DNA from: Antedon bifida
Taxonomy: Eukaryota > Echinodermata > Crinoidea > Comatulida > Antedonidae
DNA: 64,000 nt
Assembly (NCBI GenBank): GCA_963402885.1
Contig: OY727097.1
Location: 31,303,401 to 31,367,400, forward strand
Direction of reading: 5' to 3'
Position 1 is the first letter of the stretch, and each line of letters opens with the position of its first letter. Shown in pieces: positions 43,747 through 57,674 of this stretch. The translations under genes and the position numbers were made by a program. Below the pieces are notes generated by a model. That model had not been told where the DNA came from. It did not search any database and was given only the letters and a program-made list of their open reading frames with translations.

Positions 43747-46700
43747 ATGCCAGGTTCGTTTTCGAATGAACATTTAAATCGTAATGCTGCTGCTGGTGGT
43801 GGCAAACAAAAGACGGGGTTTAAAGGGGCAGCTAATTTGATCAAAGCCGCACGTAAAGTTGCCTGGACTACGCCGAACTCATCGTGGCACGATATACAGC
43901 AGTGAGTAGTGTATAATAAGTATCATATGGGAAGAAGCGGCGGGTTAGGTGGGGTGGAGCTCCAAATGAGTACCCAAGTATTAGTAAATCCTTTCCCCGT
44001 AATGGTATTGAAATAACAATTGTTTTGACACATTAGATAAATGAAATGCTAAAAGCTATTCCACGTAGGCCTAGTTGAATTCCTTGTTTTTGATTTTTAA
44101 AATTTGAAATATTCATTAGGCCTAAGTTTATACCGTAATTTGTTATACTTTAAATTTCAGGAACGGTTCAAACCAAGGATGGGCGTCAATTTGGTATCAT
44201 AGACGGGCTAATCGCCGGTAAATACCTGGTTATATTTAAACAATAATCAAATATACTAATATTTAATAATGATATTCTTTTTTTTATTTAAAAAAAACAG
44301 ACCTATATAGCAGTATACTACTATTGTATAGGCCGGCAATTCAAGACTGTTTATTACATTTAAATTATCATTATGCCTAATATTACATTTAACAGTGTTA
44401 TAATTGATCGATAATCAATAGAAATTACTTAGTAATTAGTATTAATCGATAGATAGTCCTACTCTCGTACTGTGCTAAGTACTTAAGTTGTTACCATAGC
44501 AACATGATGCTATGTCGTGACAAGTAAACAAATAGTTCGGTTGTAAATTACTTATTTAGTCCTTGTATATTCTGCAAATAATTCAAGATTTGTATCAATA
44601 TGTTTTTTTAAATGTTTTATTTGGTTAATTTAGTTATCATTCATAATTTATTTTAGCCGAATGAATTCGGCGGATTACTCTGCTCTGGGTAACAAGATTC
44701 TGAACCGAAGTAAATGGGGCGAAAGCACGGGTCGTAGTGACCGCGATAATCACTTCAAGTTCAGTGAGATAACGTACGATGAACAAAAACTTTTGGACTT
44801 GGTAGGCCAGCAGCCTAAAGCAGCTAAAGGCATGCCACATGTTAAGAAGTCCGGACGTATTATTAGACCAACGTCAGCTAATGCTAAACTTCAGTCTTAT
44901 TATAATGTGCCTAACAACTTCGATGAAGTTCGTCCCGCTACAGCGGCAGGGGGTTTGGTATATAATGGGGACCGACCAGGCCACCAACTTCAATCAACTA
45001 AGTCACGACAGGGGCTAACGTCGGCCTGCTGGACTACCAGACAAGAAGATGATTTTGGTAAGATTGATACTCAAGTTCGACGGCTAAGTATCAGTGGTGC
45101 AGATGGTATAGCAGATAGGCAAGAAGAAAATGCTTATACAACTAAACGTAGAATACAAACTGCTCAAATATTGACTGGTTCCAAGATAAAGGTAAATATG
45201 ATAAGGTGGGGGGGGGGGGGTTATGAATTAAAAGGAAGGGGAGTGGTTGAGGGTGGTGTGATGTGGATTCTTCATTGAATTATGTTGCAATTATATTTTA
45301 TGAGTGTTTGGTGGTGAATACTGGAATATAACTTTTATTTATTTTTTATTTATTGTTATTATTTATAGTTATTATATTGATTGAACAATGATCGATTATC
45401 TACGCCTAACAATCGTTCATTTGTGATGCAAAATATAAAACTAAGGTTAGTCACCAACCTGACCATATACAAGATTTGGAATATTCCAACATGTGTTTCA
45501 TGATGCTATTATGTATTTTAAATTGTGTTATAACTTATAAGCAATTAAAAAAAGTCTTCTCAGATAAGTGTACACATTTTTGTCGTGTGAAGAAGAGTAG
45601 AGTGTTACCCTGGTGTAATTTCAATCCATGTCGTTTATGGACGGCCTGCATCATGGTGACTGCTGTGGGTCCATAGAGAACCTAATGCGATGTTCCTCAA
45701 TTTGAGGATGAAGATATTATCAAATACGGTACACATGTATTTAAGCCTACTCTATTCTGCTCACTGTTTTGGTATGAACTGGTCAAGCATTGGTAAAAAT
45801 GATAAGGATGAGTTGACCACATCATTTTATGTGTCAATGGTTTTGTGAACTTTCAAATAGCAATTATTTTGAAGGGTCTGTTGATCATTGTTTGTTAGCA
45901 GCTGCAACGTAACGACTCTTTTAATAGATTTCTGCTTAAATCTCTCCTAGTGCTTCATTGCCATAGCAACTACTCTATTGAATTTTCCTGTTAAGAGTCT
46001 GAATTTAGACTTCAAACCGGTTGAATTGATTAATCTTGTAGGGATGTGCGTACACATTTTTGAGAAATGATTTAATCATTTAATGTTGTTTACAATCCCA
46101 TTATTTTGATACGGAAAAACATATAAATTATTTGATAGATGTTTACACGTTTGTTACATGTAAAGACAAAAGGCAGTATGCGTATTCAGTTCAGTTTGTA
46201 CATGTGCCCTGTATCTATCTTCGCTCTTAACCTTGCAATTTTATAACTTGAAAGCAGCTGTATTCAATAAATGTCGTAGCATAATTTGATGAGATGCGAA
46301 GATTATTTTTTCCATTCATTACCATGGAAATTTTAAGATAAAATTTCTGTTTTGACAATTATGAAGCCGCTGAGAAAACAGTTGATGTTTCAGAGCAGTT
46401 TGCAGACGGTATCTTTTTTTTTTCCTTTACTATTTCATTTCATTTGGTATATTTGTATTAAAGCAACAGCTCTATATTTAGGTTTAGTGATGTTAAATGC
46501 ATTGATTGATAGTTCTGTAGATGATGATTTTGCTTCTGGTAAAGTTAAAGGTTGGGTAAGTATAAATTATGGCTCAGGCTTATTTCATAATTCTTGTTTC
46601 CAATTATTTAAAAAATTTTGTTTTAGTTTGTTTACAATGCTGCAGAACTGTATCCAACAAAGATTTAAATATTTTGTTTGTTAGAGTTTGTTTTCTTCTT

Positions 46701-49700
46701 GGTAGAATAGTGTACTGAGTATTTCTTCTTTCATTGAAAAGCGATTTCAACAACATTATTTTATATATACGCTTGGTTGGTACTGGGACAAACTGGTGCA
46801 GCTTGAATATCTCTTAAGTGTGAACCCAACCTTAGAATCTATCTTGGCTTGAATTTCCAGAAACCATTGCAACTAATTAATACTGTGTAATATAATAACT
46901 GTGAACAATATACCTTGGTAATTGCTTGGCAAGTGAACACCAAGTTCATTATTTAAACAATTTCCCTGCAGAGTGTTTCAAACTAACATTTCTACCAGTT
47001 TTTTGTTGATAAACTTCTTAACAATCGACATTTATGGAAAATATAACAGAGGTTTTTGAAGCATTGGTAATGATATCCTTTTGGCTTTTTCACTGTACTT
47101 TCTTTATTTCCATTTTATTCTCTTGTTCCAATAATATCAGATATATTGTCAAATGTGATAGAATGTGTAGCTGCATATAGAAGAAAAAGACCATTTTGGT
47201 TAACAATTCTTCTTTGCAAACTTTGAATGTTTTATTTTGTTAGCATATTCTGAACATACAGTAGATATGTTTGCCTAATAATTCAGAACATTACCTTATG
47301 CAAACTTCCTTTCATTATTGTTTAAATTTTTATGTTTAAGTAAGTAAATTTACTTTTTTTTTTTATTGTTATACAGATTGAAGAAAGAATTAGTCTTGAG
47401 CATCTACACAAGCTGAAGCAATCTTTTCTGGTAAATTAGATATTTTGTTTTTGTGTTTTCTATCTTAAATTTCTCATTTAATTAAAACAATTTTCACTTT
47501 TATTTACACTTATTTAGAAATTATTACTGGATCTGAATTGAAGTTGATAGTTGAATTCAATTGAATCTTAATGTACTCTATATTTTAAATTTAGACTTTT
47601 TATGAATATATAGACAATATTAACAGTCAATGAGCACTTACTTAAATGGCTTACTTATGTAAATAGATTGATTGATTAATTTTCAATGTGTTACATATTT
47701 TTCTAGGAAGTGAACAAAGATGGAACATTATCATTGGAACAGTTCCAGGCAGTTATTAAGAATTCACTTGGATTACGTGGTAAATTGGTAAGTTTTTTGT
47801 TACATGCTCATGCAGCAAAGCAATACTTGTTAATAGTCTATCTGTTGTGCTATTCTGTTTATTCTTTTCTTTTAATTAATTTTTATTATTAAATTAAATT
47901 TTTGTCATTTGTTTTCAGAATGAAGACCAAGTGACAGCTTTGTTTATGAAGATTGATTCGTCGTCTGAGGGCTTCATAGCCTGGGTAAGTACTGTCTTAT
48001 GTTTGCTGTACTACTTACCTACAAATTTATTTCTAGCTATTAGAACTGTACCAGAAAGTTTCTTAGGACAATAGAATGTATAAATTATGTATTATTATCA
48101 TAATGTAAGTATATATAAGTAACTTTTCCAAAAACAAAATGGAAAAAGGAAATGGCAACTTGTAGTTAATAAATAAACCAAAAAAGAGAAAAAGAAATGT
48201 TGCTGTTTGGAAGAAAAAATAAGTGAAAAGTAATTCTAATAAATTATTTCCTTCTTTTTTTAGGATAAATTTTGTACATACATGCAACTTGAATATGAGG
48301 AGAAGGAAGATTCATATCTACGTGAAAAAGAAGTAGTCTTCCAGCTTCCAGCCACATCTCACCCAATGCCACATCGCGAAAATGTCCTGCGAGTTTGTAA
48401 CATGTCAGATGGGACGTTTGTTGTCGTTAGTCAGGTACGTATAAATGATCCTTCTTGATGAGAATGCGTTAATAAATCAATAATGATTAAGGTAATTATT
48501 GAAAGTGCTACTATTTATGAACATTATGGTTGATTATTTTATCCCACCTTTTTAATTTGCATTTTCTTTAGTTTTTGCTCTTCTTTTTTCTGTTGATTGT
48601 TCAGCGCTTAGAGGCGTCCTGCATTTTGCGCTATAGTAAATTGAACATTATTATTATTATTTTCAGGATGGTGCAATATCTTTTTGGAACGGAGCAATGG
48701 AATTGAAAAGAACTAGATCTGTTATGGTAAGTTTGAAAAAAAAACTTGTTTTATGAAATGTAAAAAACATTAACAACATTAAAAAAGCTTAAAATAAAGC
48801 TAAAAGTCTTCCTTTGTGTGAAGTGACATTAATGTTTTGTACGACTGTAACATTTCAGGTTGACCAGAACACAAATAGACAGAAACCAAAATGGATCACA
48901 GACTTCATACTGATGCCACAGTATAATAAGTTTATTCTTGGAACCGGGTAAGTATAATGGTCTTTTCTTACAAAAAGAGACAATTTAGTTTTATTGATTT
49001 ATCATAGGGATTCTGTACAAACTGTAAAGAGTTTGTGTTATAATGTTTTATCTTGAACAATCGCTTGATTATTTTATCCTACCTTTTTTTATTTGCATTT
49101 TCTTTAGTTTTTGCTCTTCTTTTTTCTGTTGATTGTTCAGCGCTTAGAGGCGTCCTGCATTTTGCGCTATAGTAAATTGAACATTATTTGTGAATGATTA
49201 AGTAATTGAAAAGTCAAAATTGTTTTAATTATATATTTCATTTAGGGATCGAGAAATACAGTTTTACGAGTTGAGTACCTTTGAGCCATATTGCCAGATA
49301 TCAGGATTAGAAACAACACCACTCAAGTTGGCATATTGGTGAGTATTCTTTATTGATGCACAAAACATTTTTTTTTTGTACTACTGTACGTCTGTTTTGG
49401 AAGATGTAATGGTTAAGGATACTGTATTTTTATAAATAACTTTAGCTACCAGGTATAGTTACTTATAACATTGTATTGTGTTCTTATTTCAGTTCTACTG
49501 GGTATGATGAGTGTCTGATAATATTTGGTGATAGTGAAGGCTGCATTAATATCATCATCATCAAAGGTGCAGGTGAAACTCTCAGGTATGTATGCAGCAT
49601 CCTAGCAGTGTTTCCACAACAGCAGTGTTTCCAGTTTTTAAGAAGACAAGTTTTGGCAAACTTTGGTTGCATAGAATTTAGTTTAGATTTATGTAGGCCT

Positions 49701-52700
49701 ATGTAATCCACCTTCTAAACATCGATGTTTCATTTCTGCAGAACTTGGAAGAAAATGCCAAAAACTGATGGAATAGCCAGTGTCACGCTTGAGAAGGTCG
49801 CACATTCACCTCTCACTAAATTCCTGCGTTGGAAGGTTCACAATGATTGGGTCGCTGAAGTCCGCTATTATGATGACATTAGAATGATTATATCATGTTC
49901 AAACAATGAGAACACTGCACTTGTGATTGGTAAGTATTTAATTTCTTTATACAGAGTGCCCTGCTCAGTAAAGGTTCATCCAAAGGACCCAGTTTATTAC
50001 CTGCACACTGAGAGACAAACCCATACTTACCCATAGAATAGTCTACCAATTTCTTTATTGTGCAAATTTGACATTTAAATCCATGATGTTCTTTTTTTCT
50101 TCTTATTCAATTATTTTAGACTTCAATTAAATTAATCCATATAAAATGTTTTTTTTTTTTTTTTGGCAGGCAACACAGTAGGCAGCACCCATGTAGAGTC
50201 ACAGCTTAGGGAAATTCGTGAAATGACTAAGTCACCTGACACGGCTGAACGGAAGGCCAAGATTGCGCAACAGAACTATGCACAAGCACGAAGACACCTA
50301 GACAACGATCAGTTAGTGTTCAGAATTCATAAAGGAGTGAAAACATTTGACTTTTCCAAGAGAAAAAATGTGATTGTTACTGGAGGAATGGATAGAATTG
50401 TTAGGATTTGGAACCCCTATGTCCCAGTGTAAGTTATATTGTGTATACCATCTGGAGCATTTTAATTTGATGTTGATTAGTGTTTCAAATAAATATCTGC
50501 AATAATATTCTTTGTGTGATAATTTATAATATCTGTACAGAATCATAGGTGGAATTTAATGGTTTTTTGGCATCTGGTTATATTCTCCAAATTATTTTCT
50601 ATCATCTGTTTATTTTTTACACAAAACAGGAAACCAACAGGAATGCTACGTGGGCATAATGCTCCAATAACTGGTCTTTTTATAGCAACTGATGAAGATA
50701 GGATTTTCAGCATATCGCAGGATAAAACTGTCAAGGTATGCAAAATACTACTTAAAAAAACTTTGTAATATAGATTATGAAAGACAATAACAACATTTCT
50801 TTGAAGTACAGGGAAGGAAACTAAAAATTGATCTATATTTAGATACTGGCAGTAAAATGCTTACTAATTTAATTTTTTACAAAACGCAAGAATAAAAAAT
50901 ATTGAAATTGTTTTATTTGAAAAGGTTTGGGACATCAAAGACCAAGCATGCATGCTAACTGTCAGACCAAAATCACACAAGATTCGAGGCGACATTCAAG
51001 CCTGTCATTATAATTCTGTTGTCAAGTGCCTAGCTGTTGCCACAAGCACTGACCAGATGGCTTTCCTTGGTTTGAAAATTAAGTAAGTTCTAAAGATATA
51101 CTTTATATTATACTTAATAATCTTAGGAACCATGAGTTTAATCTCTGAAACAGAACAGAAACCAATGATAAAACTGTTAAAACTTAAAATCAAGGCATTA
51201 ATTATTGAGTTATCAATTGGAAACAAATTCTTATTTAGGCAATGTTGTAGACTTTACTCCTAAAAGACTTGTTTCTTTCTGTATAGAGTACAGATGCATG
51301 CAGATATAGCAATTACTCACAAGGAACCTGTTTTGTGTGCAAAATACAACTCAAGCTTCCAACATATTGTCACATGCTCAGAAGGATCTGTAAGTACAAA
51401 CTTTTGTTTGTCAAAACTAAGTAATAACTAAATTATGTAAGTAAATTTAAGATCATTAATTTCTGCTGATTTTGTTAACCTAAATTTTATTTTTCAGGTC
51501 GTTAAATTATGGGATTTTGAAACTGGAAATGCAGTTTTTGAATTTTCTCAAGCCCATGACGATCAAGCAATTACATGTATGACCTTTGATGTATCGGGAA
51601 GACGTCTTATAACAGGAGGTCGAGATGGAAGACTTAAAGTATGGAATTACAATAATGGCCATTGCTTAAAAAGACTTGAAAGATTTGAAGGTTTTGAAGA
51701 AGTTTCAGACGTTGTTTATGTAGAAATGAACAAGAATCGTTTTGTCTTATCTGTCGGTTGGGATCGAAGGATAAATATGTATTCTGATTCAATGGATGAT
51801 TTTAGACATGTACAGAACCCTCTACCAAAATGGACGGATGATGTGGTAAGATGATGGAAAATAAAATTAAGCTAAACATAAAAACCCGACTTGGTCACAA
51901 GTCTAGCATTAAATTAAGACCTGTTTTGACAGAATGTATTAAACATATTCATCATTCAGTTTATTTACTCTTAAAGCTCTGCAGTAATTATCTTTGACAT
52001 TGCTGAAAATGAAAAGCAATTTCATTGTTTATGTTACTTTGTATAAATCAGAATTGAAATTCCAAAAAAATAATTAAGATAATTGCAAATATTTTTCTCT
52101 TTTTGTAGAAAAATGGTCACAGAGAAGACATCCTGTCTGTTGCTGCCTGTGCTCCTAGTCTCCTAGCAACATCAAGCTATGATGGAGAGGTGATAGTTTG
52201 GAATCTTGTATCTGGTCATATTTATTGCCATTTGTTTTCTCCTCCTGACTCAGAATATGATCATCAACAGTGTGAGTATATTATTGTCAACATCTTCACA
52301 TGCTTGCCTTTGAATCCTAAGTTCCAGTGGCTGTATTCACCAATAACACTTGTGTGAGATGTTTCCCTTAAATACTAAGTATTTCAGTTAAGTGGTGTTC
52401 ATAGGAGAATTTTGTAGACAGTTTGTTTCCTTTAGCCTGAGTGTGATTAAGGGTACAATCCTTTCCTAGTGTTTTTTCTCCACTCCATAAACCTTTATCT
52501 TTAAAGACTTTGTTTATCCATCTTGTAATTGGTGAGTTGCTTGCTATAACACAAATTAGTTAAAACGTCTTTTATGTTGATAGTGGATGGTGATAACAGC
52601 ATCCGTAAGCTGGTGTTTCTATGTTCTAGAGTAAGTGATAAATCTTCAGCTCAGCTTGTAGCCAGTGGACCAAGAGGCTGTATACATTTCTGGAATGTTT

Positions 52701-54488
52701 ATAATGGCGGTATCCTCCACTCAAAGTTCCAAGTAGTATGTTAATATTATTTTGTTTTTGTTGCAAAAACTGTTCTGTATATATATTAAATTTTCATCAT
52801 ACAGAAATACCATAAAAGAAAGACTTATGTTCTTCGATCAAATTATCTGTAAACTGTGCTACATCTGATATGATGACCTTTACTGAAGCAGTCACTGGTA
52901 GCTGTAGTCGAAAAGAGAAAGAAAATTGTTAGCATTATTATTATCACAATTTTTTTCAGAATAAGAAGCAGTGTCCTTTGAGTTTTCTTGTGGTTAGTTC
53001 TGATAATAAGAAGCTGTTAAGTGGCGACGCTCAAGGCTTTGTGAATACTTACAACATTGAAGGCTATTGTGAAGGTGTAAAAGAGTCTGATCCTCCAGAA
53101 AGTAAGACACTTTTTCCAGATTTTCCAAATTTTTCCAAATTTATATCTTTATATTTTGCATTCCTTAGTATGAGTTTACTTTATCTTTTCTATGTTTATT
53201 CTCAGCACTGGCATCATGGAGAGCACATGTTGAAAGCATAACTTGGTAAGTTTTTTTGTCTTTTTAACTTGATCTTAGTCTCCAGTGGTGAAAAAAATGT
53301 TTCTTTTGCAGTAAATCTGAACTGTAAGTTCCTTGTGTGTGAACCTTATCTCTCTTATTTCGTCTCTATAAGTTATATATGCTTTTATTTTCTAAAGCAT
53401 GGACTTAGTTGAGGGTAGTGATGTTGTCATAACAAGCTCAAACGACTGCACTGTTCGACTGTGGACTACAGGAGCGCATTACATTGGTAAGGGGTGTTTT
53501 TTTTAAAATTTATACTGCATTACAAATTTAAAAAGAGCATGTCGATAATTTTATGAATTGCTTACAATTATATCTTCTTCAAGGTACCCTTGGCCAGACT
53601 GAGACATGGGACATTTACAATCCGTCTACTTATATACACCCAATGGTTCCATATGATGTCTTAGTTGATCCACTAAGTATGCCATCTCATCCTGTTCTTA
53701 ATACAAAGTCCTCAACTGAAGATGTCATCCGTGCAGATTCGGAGGATGGCGACTCTTTGAATGGAACCAGCTCCACAGATGAGGTAACTTTGTCTTTTTT
53801 AATACAAAGTGCAGTGGTGGCTCCATGATTTTAAAATAGGAGGGAGACATGGCCTAAAAATGGTAAAATTAAGTTCCAAACCTAATGTCCTATTTTTTGC
53901 ATTGGAAATTTCTAAATTTAGAGGACCTGCCTTTATAGTGGAATTGTGATCTAACCCTAACATGCTTCAATAGATCTTTTCATTGGTTTAGAGGAGGACA
54001 AAGATTCACCTTGATACCTTTTTAATTTCTTTGCTTTCTTTTGCAGGCGGAAGTGACAAGTATGAGTTTTAGTAGCAGATCCACATTCCATTATGATGAT
54101 ACAATGATAGCAAACGAACTGAAAACAAAACCGTTTGATAACAGTTGTGGAAAGAGGTAAAGTACCATTCGTACAAAGAATCTGTATGTAGGTTGTGGAA
54201 AAGATTTAAAAGAGAATTAATTTAAATCTTAGTGTTTGTAATTGCCCTTGTATAATAATTTGGGGGGTTTTAGAGGCAAATAATATCATAATATCTTTAC
54301 TACAATTTTATTTTTTACAAATGTTTTTCAGATTACGTCATGAGCGCTTAAAGGTCAACCCAAAAGACAGGGGAGGTCAGAATGCGTACCAACAGTTAAA
54401 ATGTTTTAACCTGGATGACACGCCTCCAATAACTCATCCAATCAAAAACAAGGATAAGATGCAAGACCCACTCGGCTTTCCCTTCTAA
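43747..54488 (+). CDS. WDR49-like: EF-hand/WD-repeat protein, WDR49/WDR64 type (about 25 exons)
   Basis: Coding exons: 43747-43901, 44161-44217, 44657-45191; 47377-47430, 47707-47787, 47919-47984, 48264-48434, 48667-48726, 48859-48947, 49246-49338, 49493-49585, 49742-49929, 50170-50428, 50630-50735, 50925-51082, 51287-51389, 51498-51845, 52109-52271, 52584-52735, 52960-53101, 53206-53245, 53398-53486, 53584-53783, 54047-54156, 54332-54488. From 47377 onward every junction keeps phase (973 residues). A degenerate EF-hand (EVNKDGTLSLEQF) precedes many WD40 blades ending VRIWNPY, VKVWDIK, VKLWDFE, LKVWNYN, VIVWNLV, IHFWNVY and VRLWTTG. Known relatives (WDR49/CFAP337, WDR64, fly WDY) are cilium- or sperm-associated. 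The first three exons (249 codons) encode a disordered basic N-terminus I do not recognise. Their link to the WD part is inferred from order and phase. Between 46367 and 46555 there are one or two further possible exons I could not place. Confidence 0.83.
48535..48662 (+). repeat. SINE/LINE-like 3' end in WD-repeat intron (copy 1)
   Basis: Contains TTGTTCAGCGCTTAGAGGCG and TTGCGCTATAGTAAATTGAAC followed by ATTATTATTATT, a layout common for retroelement 3' ends. A second copy is at 49070. Confidence 0.65.
49070..49190 (+). repeat. SINE/LINE-like 3' end in WD-repeat intron (copy 2)
   Basis: About 110 bases nearly identical to 48535-48650, ending GCTATAGTAAATTGAACATT. The two copies lie in introns about 530 bp apart and may have arisen by local duplication rather than two insertions. 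Confidence 0.65.
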
Positions 54489-55330
54489 AATATTTTACCT
54501 GTCAATAATAAAATATGTGCAATTATTTGTTACATTATAAGAGGTGTACCTTATGCAGATATATTTTGCTACCATGAGATTTGTTTAGTTATTTTTTATA
54601 TTTGTTCTCTAAAGTATATAAATCATTGTGTGGTTGTATTATATATTGTATGATAAAAAATATATTATGGTTTGACTCAGTGTTTTAAAAAGGACTTTTT
54701 TGTTTTGGTTCGGGTTTGGCCGGGTGTATTTCTTTATAAAATTGTGAATTAAAACAACATGGCTGTTGTAAATACTAAAAAGTGAAATGTTCTTTTTTCT
54801 GGGCTTTACCTGATATTCTTCCAATTACATCAAACATTATGTTCGATATATATAGCAACAAACGATATACATTTTGTACTATTTCCCTAGAAAGGATCAG
54901 TACATCAGGCTTCAAGAAATTGGCATATATTTTATGAAATCATGAAAGCAAATAATTTTTACCTTGCAATAATAACTATTATGTGATGTTTTTGTTATTA
55001 AATATCATAATTGCTTAAATATGTTGTGTTGACGCTTTTATTCAAACAAGTTTCGTAGTTGACGCGTTTTACAAAGCAATAACGTTATCGCGGCCCAGAA
55101 CGCACAGCTCGACTCGTGTCTTTTTTTTAGTTTACTGTTTTGTGTCTGTTGATTTTCATTCCTAAATTAATTTTATTAAGATTAAGACAAACGTAAGTGA
55201 CGTATATGGATCCGAATTTTCTATTTTTATATTTTAATTTATCAAATATGTAATATAATTAGACAAAAGGCGTGGCCCTATATTATGTCTGGCTAGCTAG
55301 GCCCCAAGATAGTGACTAGGCTAGGCCGTT
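54489..55330. other. Spacer: WD-repeat 3' flank
   Basis: An AATAAA hexamer follows the WD-repeat stop by about 20 bases (54508 region). The rest is AT-rich without a recognisable gene; GC content rises near 55060-55120, towards the next promoter. Confidence 0.5.
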
Positions 55331-55443
55331 CCGTTGTTTTTAGTAGTAGGACCATGGCGCGGCGCGCAGTATGGATCTGGGATGTGTGAAGATGAAAAGC
55401 GAAAACGACCGGTCATACTAATCTACACCCCCGGTATTTCCCG
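55331..55443 (+). other. Probable non-coding first exon and promoter of the SLC25A15-like gene
   Basis: A GC-rich block (CCATGGCGCGGCGCGCAG) ends at the donor CCCG|GTAAGG (55443/55444). The next acceptor TTTTTGTAG (to 55789) opens 7 bases before the carrier ATG, so a 5'-UTR intron of about 345 bp is likely. Short upstream ATGs occur here. Confidence 0.45.
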
Positions 55444-55796
55444 GTAAGGTTTTATGATATAAAATGATGTCAATTGCATGTTATTAAACATGCTCTAGTG
55501 GTAAATTTAATTTATATATATTTTTTATTCCAGAAAAATGTTAAAATCGGTTAAAATCATTAATTAATATTACACTTTTCATTCGTCAATCGTCACAACA
55601 ATGCGTCTATAAACAACCACACAGAGGGCAGTCTTTAGTTTTGGAATAAATCTAATCAGTATATTTTGACTTAAATTAACTAATTTTGATTTTTTAAAAT
55701 GTATTAATTAAATATAAAAATAATAAATATAATGTTAGCCTGTACTTGATAACATATCATAAAACTGTAATTATATTTTATTTTTGTAGATATGAA

Positions 55797-57674
55797 ATGG
55801 CTTCTGCACAACCAGAGCAACCTCGTAAGATTGTTGGTTTTTACCATGCATTCGCTGACCTAATGGCAGGAGCTGTAGGTCAGTTATTTTAACGCAATTT
55901 TAGTTTCTTTTGAATTCATACAAAATAAAACTGTTAATTAATATAAGCATACATTGAGGAATTATTACTTAGTTACTGTTGTCATGGCATGCTGTTGTCA
56001 ATCAACTGATAAATCTTCAGTCAATCAAGATATTTATTTAAGTCACATTCTATACAGAAATACAACAGCTGTTGATGTTAAAAATTGAAATTTGATTTAA
56101 ATGAAACCCAAAAGAATTTTTTTTGTCCACAGGTGGTGTTGTGTGTGCATATGTAGGCCAGCCATTTGATACAATCAAAGTTAAAATGCAGACTTATCCA
56201 CATCTGTACAAAAATAGTTTATTTTGTCTGAAACAGACTTTAAACAAAGAAGGTATACCGGGAATCTATAGAGGGAGTCTGCCAGCATGCGCTGCAGTTG
56301 TTGGCGAGACGTCTGTTGTCTTCATGTGCTATGGACTGTGTCAGAAAGCAATTTGTAGTCTTTTTCGTGTCGATAAACCGGAAAATTTAACCACTTTTCA
56401 AAATTCTTGTGCTGGTGGAACAGCTGCCTTTTTTTCTTCTATTGTGTTATGTCCGACAGAACTGGTTAAATGCCGCGTACAAGCTATGCAGGAAGCGTAT
56501 GGAAATGAACTGGGATCTGTTAAAAAAGTGTAGGTCAAAGGTTAACATTGCATCATACTTTTACACTTTAGTCTTGCCTCATTTGTGCAGCACTTACTTT
56601 TTAGTTACATTAAAAATATACAGTTTACAGTAAATCATTCTCACTCCTGAAGACGATCAAAGCATATTGAGCGAAACGTTGAGAAACTCAACAGTTCTTT
56701 TCAGAGCTAATATACGTACAGTAAATATTATTATTTAAACAAGTACTGTAACTTAATACTGAAAATTTTTTTATTTATTTTATAGTGGTCCATGGCAGGT
56801 AACAAAAAATTTGATAAAAGCTGATGGTATAGGTGGACTGTTTCAAGGCCTGACAAGTACATGGCTCAGAGAAATGCCTGGATTTTTTATTCTCTTTGGA
56901 GTTTATGAATTTTGTAGGCAACGAATAGCACCGGCTGGTGTAGCAAAAGAAGACATAGGTAGGTTTACTGGTAGGATTGCAAATGATAGGCCTACTATCA
57001 TCATCTTTATTATGACATGGTTTAAAAATTTGAAATAGTGCTCACGCTTGTATCGTTAATTTGTTTACCATCACAATGTGCTACAACCAATAACTTGTCT
57101 TATTGTGTGTGTATTTTGCAGGACCAGTACCTACATTGATATGTGGTGGAATAGCAGGTACAGCACTGTGGACTATGATCTATCCAATTGATGTTATTAA
57201 ATCTAGAATTCAAGTCCAATCAATGGTTGGCGCAATGCCAGGCTTCGGAGCTACGTTCATTAAAGTACTCAAAACTGAAGGTAAATTGTTCAATAGTTTT
57301 ATTTTGTATGTCCATTCATTAAGGTTAATAGAGAGAGCGGTATGGCATTGGTTGGTTGTTGCATATCTCTTTATTGTAAAATGTAAGATAATAATAATTA
57401 CTTATTTGACAAAAATACCAAATAAAAAGCTTTTGCTCAGATTATCATGGAGAATCAAGGGTTGCAGATCTGTCTGTTCTGTATTGATAGTATCCTTAGG
57501 CAAGATGCTTAACTTTTATTACATAAGCGAATTATCTATTTGCTTATTTCAGGTCTTCCAGCATTTACAAGCGGTTTGATTCCGTGTGTGTTGAGGGCGT
57601 TCCCTGCAAATGCTGCAATGTTTATCACGTTTGAATGGACCAAGAATCATCTACGTGCCATTGGTCCTCAGTAA
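55797..57674 (+). CDS. SLC25A15: Mitochondrial ornithine carrier-like protein (5 coding exons)
   Basis: Exons 55797-55878, 56133-56529, 56786-56958, 57122-57280 and 57553-57674 join in phase to 310 residues, normal for the mitochondrial carrier family. Three ~100-residue repeats carry the carrier signature: QPFDTIKVKMQ, CPTELVKCRVQ (the ornithine-carrier form of PxExxKxR) and YPIDVIKSRIQ, each beginning an odd-numbered helix and followed by a GxxxGxxxxxxR-type block (GIPGIYRGSLPA, GIGGLFQGLTSTWLRE). ETSVVFMCYG and PTELVKCR point to SLC25A15/SLC25A2, which exchanges cytosolic ornithine for matrix citrulline in the urea cycle. The ATG at 55797 (MASAQ) follows an out-of-frame ATG four bases upstream in the same exon. 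Located in the inner mitochondrial membrane. Confidence 0.92.
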
